This document shows positions 7,732-15,596 of a DNA stretch of 22,053 bases, piece after piece; position 1 is the first letter of the stretch; each line of letters opens with the position of its first letter. This stretch comes from Candidatus Poseidoniaceae archaeon (GTDB lineage: Archaea > Thermoplasmatota > Poseidoniia > Poseidoniales > Poseidoniaceae), in assembly GCA_949373265.1 (NCBI GenBank), contig CASICT010000020.1, positions 1 to 22,053 on the forward strand. Direction: 5' to 3'. Made by a program: the position numbers and the translations under genes. Under the pieces are notes generated by a model. The model ran no database searches, was not told the origin of the DNA, and saw only the letters and a program-made list of their open reading frames with translations.

Positions 7732-7942
7732 TTTGGTAGTTAACAGCGTACTCTTCGCCATTTCTCCATGACCATATGAATCCCATAATTACAAACCCGA
7801 ACGGGATTATGTTACAGAAGAAAACCACTTCAGGTGCCCATACTTCCTCAGAACCACCAGTTGCTAACCAACCTAGGTAGCCTACGATTGTGCCAGGGAA
7901 TATCGATAAAAATCCAATTATTACTGCTCTAAGAAATCTCAT
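7727..7942 (-). CDS. Small two-helix membrane protein in repair operon
   Basis: This 71-residue protein has two hydrophobic segments, about residues 5-27 (AVIIGFLSIFPGTIVGYLGW) and 40-60 (VVFFCNIIPFGFVIMGFIW). A charged tail ends RNGEEYAVNYQR. I do not recognise the family. The start is ATG 7942, with GGGTGA (7947-7952) upstream; an earlier in-frame TTG exists at 7954 but would lie inside the polX end. It sits between polX and nth with both junctions overlapping a stop with a ribosome binding site, so it is co-translated with two DNA repair enzymes. That does not by itself show a repair function. Confidence 0.7.
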   Translation of the reverse strand: MRFLRAVIIGFLSIFPGTIVGYLGWLATGGSEEVWAPEVVFFCNIIPFGFVIMGFIWSWRNGEEYAVNYQR

Positions 7943-7946
7943 TATA

Positions 7947-9878
7947 TCACCCAATTAACCTTGCATTCATCTCTTCTGCGGTCAGAGAATTCAGAATGTC
8001 ATCTCTTTCTAGCCAACCTTTGCGAGCGATCATTACTCCGTAGTCTATGTCGCCTAATCCTTTGATAGAGTGAGCATCAGGATTGATTACAACAGGTACT
8101 CCTAACTCCTTTGCTCTTTTACAAAATCTCCAATCTAGGTCTAGCCTATACGGTGAGGCATTCAATTCAACTGCCTTCAGTGTCCCATCCTTATTCACAT
8201 CAGACATGTATTCCAACACTGAGTGTAAATCGATTTCATAGCCATCTCTTCCTTGAAGAATCCGCCCTGTAGGGTGTCCTAGTACAGTTGTGGCTGGATG
8301 GTCAAGGCATTTCAGAAGGTCTTCGGTATTTTGAGATTCATCACGACTCCTCCAGCGTCCCATTGCATGTACGCTTGCGACAACGTAATCGATTTGTTCC
8401 AGAACATCATCAGGGTGGTCGAGTTTACCATCTTCAAGTATATCGGATTCAACTCCACTGAACAATTTGAAATCGACACCGTCTTTCTTCCATTGAGAAT
8501 TGTAATCTTGCATTGTTGCATGTTGTGAAAGGAGTTCATCAGCACTTGCTCCATGTGCGATTTGAAGGGTAGGTGAGTGGTCTGCAATTCCCAGCCAATT
8601 CCAGCCCATTCGTTGTGCTGCATCTGCCATCTGTTCAAGACTTGCTTCGCCGTCAGATAATGTGGTATGATTATGTAATGCTCCTTTAATATTAGATAAA
8701 GTAACTAATTCTGGTAAGGAGCCAGTAGCAGATGCTTCAATCTCTCCGATGTCCTCTCTTAATTCAGGAGTGACAAATTGCAAACCCAAATGAGAGTATA
8801 TCTCCGCTTCATCACTAGCCGGCAAAGATGTTGCTGCGGCGTCTAGTCCAGTCAATTCAGTTTCAGGCATTAAGCCAAATTCATTCAACTTCAAACCTTT
8901 ATCCTGTGCGATTTGACGCATACGGATATTGTGTTCTTTTGAGCCTGTGAAATATGCTAATGTGAACGGGAATACATGAGGGGGAACTAGCCTTACCTGT
9001 GCATCAATCGTACCGCCTGACTCTAATTGCTCGTAACTTTCGCCCCCAATTGCATCTAGTACATTTGCATCTAAGTGCCCTAAACTAAATCCTCCATCGA
9101 ATATCGAAGTATCAAGAATGACTGAGACTTTTGAGTCACCAGCACCTTTTACATCAGCGATTCCTTTCAAGGATAATATTGCATTAGTAACCATTTCAAC
9201 ATCTCTAGGTTGTACTGCTGCTACAATATCTAAGTCGCCAATGGTTTCTCTTCTTCTTCTGGCAGAACCTGCAAGTTCGGCTCTTTCAACACCAGTCAGT
9301 TTCTCAATCATCGATAGGAATGTTTGGCCGTATCTCAAGCCTATATCCAGGCGTCTTCGTGCGGAGAAGCGTGCTAACAAGTCGATGCCGTCAAGGATAC
9401 GTTGCTGACTTTTAGCTCCGAATCCCTTCATTGGCGCAACTTCATTCTTCACACACGATTCCTGTAAATCAGCAACAGAAAGAACGCCTAATTCGTCATG
9501 TAGTACCTTGATTTTCTTAGGTCCTACGCCAGGTATCCCTAACATTTCGATTAAACCTTCAGGAGTGTTTTCATGTAAATCGACCCAATCTTCTGGCCAC
9601 TTTCCTTCACCTACGGCTTGTGAAATTGCAGAACCTAATCCCTTACCAATTCCTTTGAGTTCGAATAACTCTCCACTGGCTACTAGTTCACCTAGGTCTT
9701 GTGATAATGAGCCAATCAATCTCGAACCATTCTGATATGAACGTGTACGAAACATATTCGCTCCAGAGAGTTCCAATAGCACAGCCATTTGGTGTAATGC
9801 AGTACTGATTTGGTTACGACTAAAGTATGGCGGACCGTTCATTCGCGGCTTGGCTAACTTCCAAGATGCACCTGCCAT
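7947..9878 (-). CDS. polX: Family X DNA polymerase with PHP domain (PolX)
   Basis: Repair polymerase of the bacterial/archaeal PolX type, 643 residues against about 570 in the family. Order: N-terminal 8-kDa-like domain (about 20-90), helix-hairpin-helix motifs LKGIGKGLG (74-82) and IPGVGPKK (115-122), palm domain (about 175-330), and PHP phosphoesterase domain (about 395-640). The palm motif GSARRRRETIGDLDIV (204-219) has both first catalytic Asp residues, 215 and 217. TGSKEHNIRMRQ (311-322) is typical. Where the family has the third Asp (V-D-[LF]-R-[VL]-V), this protein reads A-Q-V-R-L-V, with Gln294. About 30 extra residues (roughly 257-290) precede it. PHP metal motifs LHNHTTLSDG (401-410) and the DAH near the end are intact. 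The ATG at 9878 has GGAGGT three bases upstream. First gene of a three-gene operon. Confidence 0.93.
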   Translation of the reverse strand: MAGASWKLAKPRMNGPPYFSRNQISTALHQMAVLLELSGANMFRTRSYQNGSRLIGSLSQDLGELVASGELFELKGIGKGLGSAISQAVGEGKWPEDWVDLHENTPEGLIEMLGIPGVGPKKIKVLHDELGVLSVADLQESCVKNEVAPMKGFGAKSQQRILDGIDLLARFSARRRLDIGLRYGQTFLSMIEKLTGVERAELAGSARRRRETIGDLDIVAAVQPRDVEMVTNAILSLKGIADVKGAGDSKVSVILDTSIFDGGFSLGHLDANVLDAIGGESYEQLESGGTIDAQVRLVPPHVFPFTLAYFTGSKEHNIRMRQIAQDKGLKLNEFGLMPETELTGLDAAATSLPASDEAEIYSHLGLQFVTPELREDIGEIEASATGSLPELVTLSNIKGALHNHTTLSDGEASLEQMADAAQRMGWNWLGIADHSPTLQIAHGASADELLSQHATMQDYNSQWKKDGVDFKLFSGVESDILEDGKLDHPDDVLEQIDYVVASVHAMGRWRSRDESQNTEDLLKCLDHPATTVLGHPTGRILQGRDGYEIDLHSVLEYMSDVNKDGTLKAVELNASPYRLDLDWRFCKRAKELGVPVVINPDAHSIKGLGDIDYGVMIARKGWLERDDILNSLTAEEMNARLIG

Positions 9879-9896
9879 GTAACCTCCACTGAGTAC

Positions 9897-9910
9897 GGGT
9901 TGAAGAACCC
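9897..9910. repeat. Perfect hairpin in divergent promoter region
   Basis: GGGTT-GAAG-AACCC is a perfect 5-base stem with a 4-base loop, lying in the 44-base gap between the divergent polX and 9923 genes. It could be a small operator or a 5' hairpin. No clear AT-rich promoter box is visible in this gap. Confidence 0.35.
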
Positions 9911-9922
9911 CTGCCTATTGGC

Positions 9923-10258
9923 ATGGACATGGTCGAAACCGAGTCAATCGAAGTTCTCGCCCAATCGTTATGTTTCATTTCGCTATTTGCGTTCGTATTC
10001 ATCGCAACATTTTCTCGAAGCGAAAAGTTAGAATTGATGGCTCAAAATTTCATCATGACTTCATTGTTGATCACAGCAGTAGTGCTTTGGTGGCTGTCAT
10101 TAGCAGGAGGGGAGTTATGGGGCTCAAACTATTTACCAAAACCGTTGTCTGTATTATGTGTAATAATCGCTCTTGCAGCGCGATTGAATATCAAAGGTCA
10201 AAACGTATCTTTTGGTGCAAACCCACACAGTATTAGTAAGAGAGGCGAAGAAGAATAA
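9923..10258 (+). CDS. Small three-helix membrane protein
   Basis: The 111-residue product has hydrophobic segments at about residues 12-30 (LAQSLCFISLFAFVFIATF), 43-62 (NFIMTSLLITAVVLWWLSLA) and 72-87 (LSVLCVIIALAARL). A hydrophilic tail ends SISKRGEEE. I recognise no family or motif. The start could also be the second Met two codons later. It is divergent from polX and its stop abuts the stop of the convergent NifU-like gene. No close ribosome binding site is seen, so a leaderless start is likely. Confidence 0.7.
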   Translation: MDMVETESIEVLAQSLCFISLFAFVFIATFSRSEKLELMAQNFIMTSLLITAVVLWWLSLAGGELWGSNYLPKPLSVLCVIIALAARLNIKGQNVSFGANPHSISKRGEEE

Positions 10259-10585
10259 TCAAATTATTTCGCCTTCATTCTTTGCTTCGTCTGCCATTTT
10301 TTGGTCAATGAAGGTACGCATGTATTCTGGTAGTTCTCCGTTTACAAACACTACATCGGTTACCGAATCCAGTTGTTTTAGTGAATAGTAGATCTGCATG
10401 GCAGTCATTGGAGTGGATGAACAGCCTACGCATCCTCCATCCAGTGATAGCATGACATTTCCGTCTGCGGTGTCAATAACAGTGACGACCCCATCATGAG
10501 CGTCTAGTATCTCTTGAACAGGCCCAATCTCTCTGAGAACCTCCTCTGCACTTATTGTCATCAAGGTGAGGTGATAGCCGCTCAT
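10259..10585 (-). CDS. NifU-like Fe-S cluster assembly protein
   Basis: The protein matches the NifU C-terminal domain, which carries and transfers Fe-S clusters to target proteins. It is 108 residues long. The core reads GNVMLSLDGGCVGCSSTPMT, with the conserved CxxC at Cys52 and Cys55, preceded by an amphipathic helix (VLREIGPVQEILDAHDG) usual for the family. The start may be ATG 10585 or the Met nine codons later (10561, MTISAEEVL); homologues would fit the shorter form. It is convergent with 9923-10258 with no gap, and divergent from the CopZ-like gene across 44 bases. Confidence 0.82.
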   Translation of the reverse strand: MSGYHLTLMTISAEEVLREIGPVQEILDAHDGVVTVIDTADGNVMLSLDGGCVGCSSTPMTAMQIYYSLKQLDSVTDVVFVNGELPEYMRTFIDQKMADEAKNEGEII

Positions 10586-10629
10586 CTATCAACCATCGCA
10601 TTCAAAATGTAGGGCAATATGCGAGAGAT

Positions 10630-10848
10630 ATGGGGCTATTTTCTCGTGCAGAACAGTTTGAATTCAAAGTATCAGGAATGGATTGCGGGGGCTGTGAGCG
10701 TAAGATAGTCCGGGCTCTCACAGGAATTCGTGGTGTGAAAAAGGTAGAAGCCTCTGCTTCTCAAGGCTCAGTTAGTATAACTGCAAAAGGCGTAGAATCA
10801 GATGTTCTAGCCGACTCGATTTCAAGCGTTGGCTTCACAGTGGAATGA
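10630..10848 (+). CDS. Heavy-metal-binding (HMA) protein, CopZ-like
   Basis: A single HMA (ferredoxin-like) domain of 72 residues. The metal-binding motif GMDCGGCERKI places the two Cys at positions 19 and 22, as in copper chaperones and in N-terminal domains of P-type ATPases. The rest (IRGVKKVEASASQGSVSI and SISSVGFTVE) fits the beta-alpha-beta-beta-alpha-beta fold. It probably carries Cu(I) or a similar soft metal in the cytoplasm. No copper ATPase or regulator is nearby, so the partner is unknown. Start ATG 10630 has no nearby ribosome binding site and may be leaderless. Confidence 0.85.
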   Translation: MGLFSRAEQFEFKVSGMDCGGCERKIVRALTGIRGVKKVEASASQGSVSITAKGVESDVLADSISSVGFTVE

Positions 10849-10891
10849 TGCAAAAACGCCCCACAGCATAGTGTTAGGGGGGGATGTCCTT

Positions 10892-10936
10892 ATGAAGGGT
10901 TCTTTGGTCGCCGGAATTACAGGTGTTCTACAATGA
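10892..10936 (+). CDS. Possible 14-residue leader ORF upstream of hppA
   Basis: ATG 10892 opens a short frame reading [14 protein letters not shown]. Its TGA (10934-10936) overlaps the hppA start in an ATGA arrangement typical of translational coupling. A G-rich run (10878-10884) lies upstream. It could regulate hppA translation or be chance. Confidence 0.3.
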   Translation: MKGSLVAGITGVLQ

Positions 10937-13056
10937 TGGATAATATACCAATGTTTGCTGCTGGAGCAGGTCTTGTCGGACTTGTGATTGCGTTTATGCT
11001 GTATCAACAAGTTAACAAAGTGAAAATTGATGACAAAAAGGTTGCCAGTATCACTAAAGAAATCCAAGAAGGCGCAATGGCTTTCCTTGTTGCTGAATAC
11101 AAAGTTCTTGCAATATTCGTAGTTGTAGTCGGTGCTCTTCTTGCCTTTTTGAATGACATTGAAACATCTATTGCATTCTTTGCAGGTGCAATCGCTTCAG
11201 TCATCGCCGGATTCTCTGGAATGCGTGCAGCTACTTCTGCTAACGGCAGAACTACAATGGCTGCTAAGACCGATGGCCGAGCAGGTGCTTTGGCAGTTTC
11301 ATACAACGGTGGAGCAGTTATGGGCCTATCTGTTGGAGGTCTTGGACTTCTCGGAATCTCACTGGTCGCTTACTGGCTTGGTGCAGGGGATGAGGGCTCG
11401 AACCTTTCTGCAGCGGCAGGATTCGGAATGGGTGCTTCATCCATTGCTCTCTTTGCTCGTGTCGGTGGCGGTATTTACACCAAGGCTGCTGACGTTGGTG
11501 CTGACCTTGTCGGTAAAGTCGAAGCAGGAATTCCTGAAGACGACCCACGAAACCCCGGAGTTATCGCTGATAACGTCGGTGACAACGTCGGTGACGTCGC
11601 TGGAATGGGTGCAGATATCTTCGAGTCTTTCGTTGGTTCAATTATCGCAGCAATGATTATCGCAAGCAACTCAGATGCTATGGACGTCGATTACGTGATG
11701 ATGCCAATCATGCTTGGTCTAATTGGCTACCTTGCGTCTATTGTAGGCGTATTTTCAATGTATATTCTCAAGAACGGTAACGATGCAGCAGCGGCTCTTC
11801 GTAACACTACTTTCATTGCAGCACTTCTGTTTTGGGCAGGTGGATATCTTTCCATCAACCAAGGATGGATCGATGTTGATATCGGCGTCATGCACTCAGT
11901 CGTTCTGGGTAGTATCGTCGGTATCCTGATTGGAATAGTTACAGAATACTACACTGGAATTGAGCCAGTCTTTGGAATCAAACCTAAGGCAATCCCTCAT
12001 ATTGGTGAAATGTCGAAAACAGGTCCAGCAACCAATGCAATCGCTGGCCTTTCTGTTGGCATGATGTCTACCTTCGTTCCAATTTTACTTATTGCAGGTG
12101 GTATTCTTGGAGCAAATCACTTCGGTGGTCCAGATTACGGCCTCTACTGTATTGCTATGGCTGCAATGGGTATGCTTGCTACAGTTGGTGTTACCATGAC
12201 AGTCGATGCTTACGGGCCAGTTGTTGACAATGCAGGTGGAATCGCAGAGATGAGCGGTCTTGGTGAAGATGTCCGAGCAATCACCGATGAACTCGATACG
12301 ATTGGAAACACAACAGCAGCTGTTGGTAAAGGATTCGCAATTGGGTCAGCTGCTTTGACAGCACTTGCACTATTTGCTGCCTACATGGCTGCAATAGGCG
12401 GGGACCTGAACTTGTCACTCGATAACCCACTGGTTGTCGTTGGCCTTCTCATAGGTGGCGGTCTACCCTTCGTAGTTGCTGCAATGACCATGACTTCAGT
12501 CGGAAAGGCTGCAGGCGACATGGTTGTTGAAATTCGTCGACAATTCGCAATCATGCGAAAGGCACTCGAAGCAGATACTCCTGAAGGTGTCGACGTTTCT
12601 GATGTCTCAACATGGCCAACTCAAATTGAAGCAGAAGGGACCATGTATCCTGACAGTGCATCCTGTGTTGATATTTCTACCAAGGCTGCCCTGCGAGAAA
12701 TGGTCGGGCCTGGTGTTGTTGCTATCGCCGCCCCAGTTGCAGTAGGTCTTGCACTTGGTTCGGAAGCACTAGGTGGTCTTCTTGCAGGTTCTTTGGTCAC
12801 AGGTGTTCTCATGGCTTTGTTCATGGCGAATGCAGGTGGTGCTTGGGACAATGCAAAGAAAGCAATCGAACAGGGACACATTGAAGGTGCAAAGAAAGGC
12901 GATGATGCTCACGAAGCAGCAGTTATCGGCGACACCATCGGAGATCCATTCAAGGACACATCTGGTCCATCACTCAACATTCTAATCAAATTGATGTCTA
13001 TCGTTGCAGTGGTACTTGCCGGAACTGGTGAACTCACAAAAAACGGACTTCTTTGA
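10933..13056 (+). CDS. hppA: Membrane-bound pyrophosphatase, K+-dependent, probably Na+-pumping
   Basis: Integral membrane enzyme that hydrolyses pyrophosphate and pumps cations out of the cytoplasm. At 707 residues it has the family length and many membrane helices. Substrate and metal motifs are intact: [16 protein letters not shown] (213-228), [16 protein letters not shown] in the middle, and [16 protein letters not shown] near the end. [10 protein letters not shown] (458-467) has Ala462 and Gly465, the pattern of K+-dependent enzymes (K+-independent ones have Lys and usually Thr there). Glu231 in FESFVGS occupies the position found in Na+-pumping members, whereas K+-dependent H+ pumps carry it elsewhere on the helix. 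Together these favour a Na+ or Na+/H+ pump, which is inference. Start ATG 10933; the Met directly after is an alternative. Confidence 0.95.
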   Translation: MMDNIPMFAAGAGLVGLVIAFMLYQQVNKVKIDDKKVASITKEIQEGAMAFLVAEYKVLAIFVVVVGALLAFLNDIETSIAFFAGAIASVIAGFSGMRAATSANGRTTMAAKTDGRAGALAVSYNGGAVMGLSVGGLGLLGISLVAYWLGAGDEGSNLSAAAGFGMGASSIALFARVGGGIYTKAADVGADLVGKVEAGIPEDDPRNPGVIADNVGDNVGDVAGMGADIFESFVGSIIAAMIIASNSDAMDVDYVMMPIMLGLIGYLASIVGVFSMYILKNGNDAAAALRNTTFIAALLFWAGGYLSINQGWIDVDIGVMHSVVLGSIVGILIGIVTEYYTGIEPVFGIKPKAIPHIGEMSKTGPATNAIAGLSVGMMSTFVPILLIAGGILGANHFGGPDYGLYCIAMAAMGMLATVGVTMTVDAYGPVVDNAGGIAEMSGLGEDVRAITDELDTIGNTTAAVGKGFAIGSAALTALALFAAYMAAIGGDLNLSLDNPLVVVGLLIGGGLPFVVAAMTMTSVGKAAGDMVVEIRRQFAIMRKALEADTPEGVDVSDVSTWPTQIEAEGTMYPDSASCVDISTKAALREMVGPGVVAIAAPVAVGLALGSEALGGLLAGSLVTGVLMALFMANAGGAWDNAKKAIEQGHIEGAKKGDDAHEAAVIGDTIGDPFKDTSGPSLNILIKLMSIVAVVLAGTGELTKNGLL

Positions 13057-13093
13057 TTCGTCTTGGCGTTAGGCTCATGAAGAATGCCAGTTA

Positions 13094-13099
13094 GGGTGA
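13094..13099 (+). promoter_or_regulatory. Ribosome binding site of lipoprotein 13103
   Basis: GGGTGA lies three bases before the ATG at 13103, suggesting that this gene is translated from a leadered message, perhaps together with hppA. Confidence 0.6.
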
Positions 13100-13102
13100 A
13101 GC

Positions 13103-14047
13103 ATGCGTGCTATGCTTACAGCCCTGCTGATGGTCTCGATTTCACTCAGTGGATGCATCAATACAGGGGACTCTGATTCTGAACCTTTTGAAGTGGATTC
13201 GGCAGAAAAACCAGGCTGGAAAGTTGGAGATTGGTGGCTTTACGCCTTTGAAACATCTCAGTTTGGTGAAGATACTGCTAGATTAGTAGTAACCGAAGCC
13301 AATGACGGTGACGGGCAGTACATGTTGGGTATATCTTCTGAAAGAGAAGCTCAAAGGCATGCTGTTGTCAATCACAACCCATTTTTGGGAAGAGTCGTAA
13401 TGGACGATTTGGCCGTGTATGAAAATGGCGACCCTCAATCTGTCTTCAATTTCCCTTGGACTGAAGGTGACACCTGGCAGTTTGCTTTACTTGGAGAATC
13501 TTGGACGGCAGAAACCACTGGCTCGATAAATGGAATGGCTGTTGTAAAGGCAGCCAGTAGTTCAGGTCATTCTTTAGAATACCACTTCGATGGAACTCAT
13601 GGATTTATCGATTATTTTATGTGGATGGACCAAGATGACGAATTACAGTTTAGAATGTCATTGACCAGTACTGGTAGTGACTATGATGGAGATGTCTGGT
13701 TTATTCGTGCAACAGACTTGAAAGACCGAATCTTCGAAGGACCGATAGATGGACAGGTGACCGATACTTTCGTCGATAGTGGTCATCCTTCAGGTATAGA
13801 TTTTGATTATTACGTATTCTACATCGATGTTTCAATTCCGATGGGTGGAAGTGGTACAATCTCGATAAAAGATCACGTAGGTAACAGCATTCTAACCCGT
13901 ACATACTCGCCAGGTACTCAATCACAGGAATTGGCGACAATTCCAAGTCGAACCGACGAATACACCTTGGAGGTAACTTTGACCGGTGGTCAAAGTGCAA
14001 TCCACTTCATGATTGCAGGTGGCATTGAAAACTATTGGGAACTTTGA
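13103..14047 (+). CDS. Secreted lipoprotein of unknown function
   Basis: The 314-residue product begins with a lipoprotein signal peptide, MRAMLTALLMVSISLSGC, with lipobox LSGC and the lipidated Cys at 18. The acidic linker after it (INTGDSDSEPFEVDS) is usual for exported proteins of marine archaea. The body is beta-rich with many aromatic residues (GWKVGDWWLYAFETSQF, FPWTEGDTWQFALLG). A last domain of about 90 residues (DTFVDSGHPSGIDFDYYVFY onward) resembles a secreted beta-sandwich of the pre-peptidase type, though I cannot assign it. It lies 46 bases after hppA and 10 bases before the hydrolase gene. Confidence 0.8.
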   Translation: MRAMLTALLMVSISLSGCINTGDSDSEPFEVDSAEKPGWKVGDWWLYAFETSQFGEDTARLVVTEANDGDGQYMLGISSEREAQRHAVVNHNPFLGRVVMDDLAVYENGDPQSVFNFPWTEGDTWQFALLGESWTAETTGSINGMAVVKAASSSGHSLEYHFDGTHGFIDYFMWMDQDDELQFRMSLTSTGSDYDGDVWFIRATDLKDRIFEGPIDGQVTDTFVDSGHPSGIDFDYYVFYIDVSIPMGGSGTISIKDHVGNSILTRTYSPGTQSQELATIPSRTDEYTLEVTLTGGQSAIHFMIAGGIENYWEL

Positions 14048-14057
14048 GGCCGGTATC

Positions 14058-14633
14058 ATGCCCACGTTGGTAATGATGCATGGTATGACTGGCACCGCTG
14101 ATATGATGCGGCCTTTTGCTCAAAAGATACTTCCAGCGGGATGGGACCTTCTTGTCCCAGAGGCTAGTTTTGAACACTCTACTCGAGGTTTCACTTGGTG
14201 GCGTTATGAGGATGGTGACCAGCCTGGCCGTAGAATTCTAACCTCGACCGAACTTTCAGATGTCGATTCTTCCTTGCTCAAACTTTCAAACCTGATGCCA
14301 GATGGAAAGTTAGTACTCGGGGGATTTAGTCAAGGTGGCGCAATGGCTCAGGAGTTATTACAATTCAACCATGATGTAGTTGGTATAATCGCCATGGCTA
14401 CTAGGGCAGTCAGGCCACTAGAACTTCGTCAAAGGTTGTTGGACATTCCAAGTGGTAAGATGCTGTGGATGCATGGTGAAAGGGACCATCGTGTATCTAT
14501 TGAAGCTGGCTTGGAAATACCTGGGCTATTCGAGGAATCAGGGTGGGATGTTACTCGTATTCAACATTCTAAAGGTCATATGATTCCAATTGAATTTCAT
14601 TTATCGGTCAAGGAATGGCTTGAACAATTCTGA
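14058..14633 (+). CDS. Alpha/beta hydrolase (phospholipase/carboxylesterase family)
   Basis: Small serine hydrolase of 191 residues, similar in layout to the phospholipase/carboxylesterase (YpfH/Est) group. The oxyanion-hole region LVMMHGMTGTADMM is at the N-terminus. The nucleophile elbow GGFSQGGAM puts Ser at about 91. Asp at about 143 in HGERDHRVSIEAG and His at about 174 in SKGHMIPIEF complete the triad. Substrate cannot be told from sequence; short acyl esters or lysophospholipids are typical. Start ATG 14058 is chosen, 10 bases after the lipoprotein stop with GAGG upstream. An earlier in-frame TTG (14013) would overlap the lipoprotein and add residues not seen in the family. No signal peptide, so cytoplasmic. 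Confidence 0.85.
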   Translation: MPTLVMMHGMTGTADMMRPFAQKILPAGWDLLVPEASFEHSTRGFTWWRYEDGDQPGRRILTSTELSDVDSSLLKLSNLMPDGKLVLGGFSQGGAMAQELLQFNHDVVGIIAMATRAVRPLELRQRLLDIPSGKMLWMHGERDHRVSIEAGLEIPGLFEESGWDVTRIQHSKGHMIPIEFHLSVKEWLEQF

Positions 14634-14640
14634 GTAATTT

Positions 14641-14670
14641 TTCAATTGGATTTTCAATTTTCCAATTGGA
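14641..14670. repeat. Palindrome TCCAATTGGA with a near copy 20 bases upstream
   Basis: TCCAATTGGA at 14661-14670 is a perfect 10-base palindrome, and TTCAATTGGA at 14641-14650 differs at one base. The spacing of exactly 20 bases puts both on about the same face of the helix. They lie in the 108-base gap between the hydrolase stop and the sugar kinase start, so they may be a two-site operator. A T-run at 14691-14696 follows. The regulatory role is inference. Confidence 0.4.
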
Positions 14671-14741
14671 GTTTAATTATCGTTTTATGCATTTTTTAGG
14701 AAAAAGGTAGTTGACATAACCTCCATCCGCTTCCCACAACT

Positions 14742-15557
14742 ATGCCTACCGCTAGAGCACCGGTCAGAATCGACCTTGCGGGTGGATGGTCGGACGCTCC
14801 TCCATTTTGTGAGCAAGTCGGTGGAGACGTAGTGAATATTGCAATCAATCATTATGCGCATGCAAAAATGGTTACCGATGAATCTGGAAAAATCAGTACT
14901 ACATACAGTTGCGATATTCCCGTTGGAAGTGGTTTGGGAACTTCTGGAGCAATCAATGTTGCATTGATGGCGGCGATCAAAGGCGCAGAAAATTCTGAAG
15001 AACTTGCTTTCCAATTTGAGAAGATACTGGGTAATCACGGTGGGCGTCAAGACCAATGGGCTGCAAGATACGGAGGAATCCAGCATCTGAAATTTATTGG
15101 TAAAGAAGTTGAACGTGTACATTTAGTCCCACCTCTATCATTCAATCGTTGGATTGAGAAACATCTAGTTTTGGCCGATACTGGCATTCGCCATTCATCG
15201 GGTGACCTTCACAATTCTGTTTGGGACCGCTATGAAGAAGTCTTACCTCACTTGATGTCTATTCGTCAGAGCGCTAGAGATATGGCTTCTGCTGTTCAAA
15301 GAGATGACCGGTTCAGCATGTGTACTGCTATGAAGGACTACACTGCGGCAGTTGGTCTTCTAGACCCCTCACTAAATGAGCCATATCTGATGCTCGAAGG
15401 AATGTCCGAAGTTCTTGCATGGAAAGGAATGGGGGCAGCAGCTGGTGGTTATGTTGGCATAATCTCACGCAATCCAGAAGCGACCAAAGAAGCGATTCCT
15501 TGGGAAGTATTGGATTGGCAAATTGACTATGATGGTTTAGTGGTCACTGAAGATTAG
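14742..15557 (+). CDS. GHMP-family sugar kinase (fucokinase / heptose-7-P kinase-like)
   Basis: ATP-dependent sugar kinase of the GHMP superfamily. The N-terminal motif APVRIDLAGGWSDAPPFCE (residues 6-24) is characteristic of the L-fucokinase (FKP kinase half) and D-glycero-D-manno-heptose 7-phosphate kinase branch. The ATP-binding loop PVGSGLGTSGAINVAL follows at about 60-75, and GGRQDQWAARYGGI at about 99-112 is another branch hallmark. The C-terminal GHMP segment is WKGMGAAAGGYVGII. At 271 residues it is shorter than typical relatives (about 330). The substrate is uncertain: fucose, a heptose phosphate or another sugar used for glycans or sugar scavenging. No other sugar-nucleotide genes are next to it. 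Confidence 0.82.
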   Translation: MPTARAPVRIDLAGGWSDAPPFCEQVGGDVVNIAINHYAHAKMVTDESGKISTTYSCDIPVGSGLGTSGAINVALMAAIKGAENSEELAFQFEKILGNHGGRQDQWAARYGGIQHLKFIGKEVERVHLVPPLSFNRWIEKHLVLADTGIRHSSGDLHNSVWDRYEEVLPHLMSIRQSARDMASAVQRDDRFSMCTAMKDYTAAVGLLDPSLNEPYLMLEGMSEVLAWKGMGAAAGGYVGIISRNPEATKEAIPWEVLDWQIDYDGLVVTED

Positions 15558-15567
15558 AGTGCACACC

Positions 15568-15576
15568 TTCAATAAG
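15568..15576 (+). promoter_or_regulatory. AT-rich promoter box of glutaredoxin gene
   Basis: TTCAATAAG is centred about 25 bases upstream of the ATG at 15597, the distance expected of a TATA box whose transcript begins at the start codon. Confidence 0.4.
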
Positions 15577-15596
15577 ACGAATCTGGACGAGAAACT

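Noticed and set aside
7361..7771. 136-codon plus-strand frame opposite nth
   Set aside because: It is antisense to the conserved catalytic region of endonuclease III and shows no recognisable features.
11153..11656. 167-codon open frame on the plus strand inside hppA
   Set aside because: It is an out-of-frame shadow of the intact, strongly conserved pyrophosphatase gene and has Leu/Gln/Ser-rich composition.
14013..14057. Upstream TTG start for the alpha/beta hydrolase
   Set aside because: It would overlap the lipoprotein coding end and add residues before the expected N-terminal strand; ATG 14058 fits the family better.
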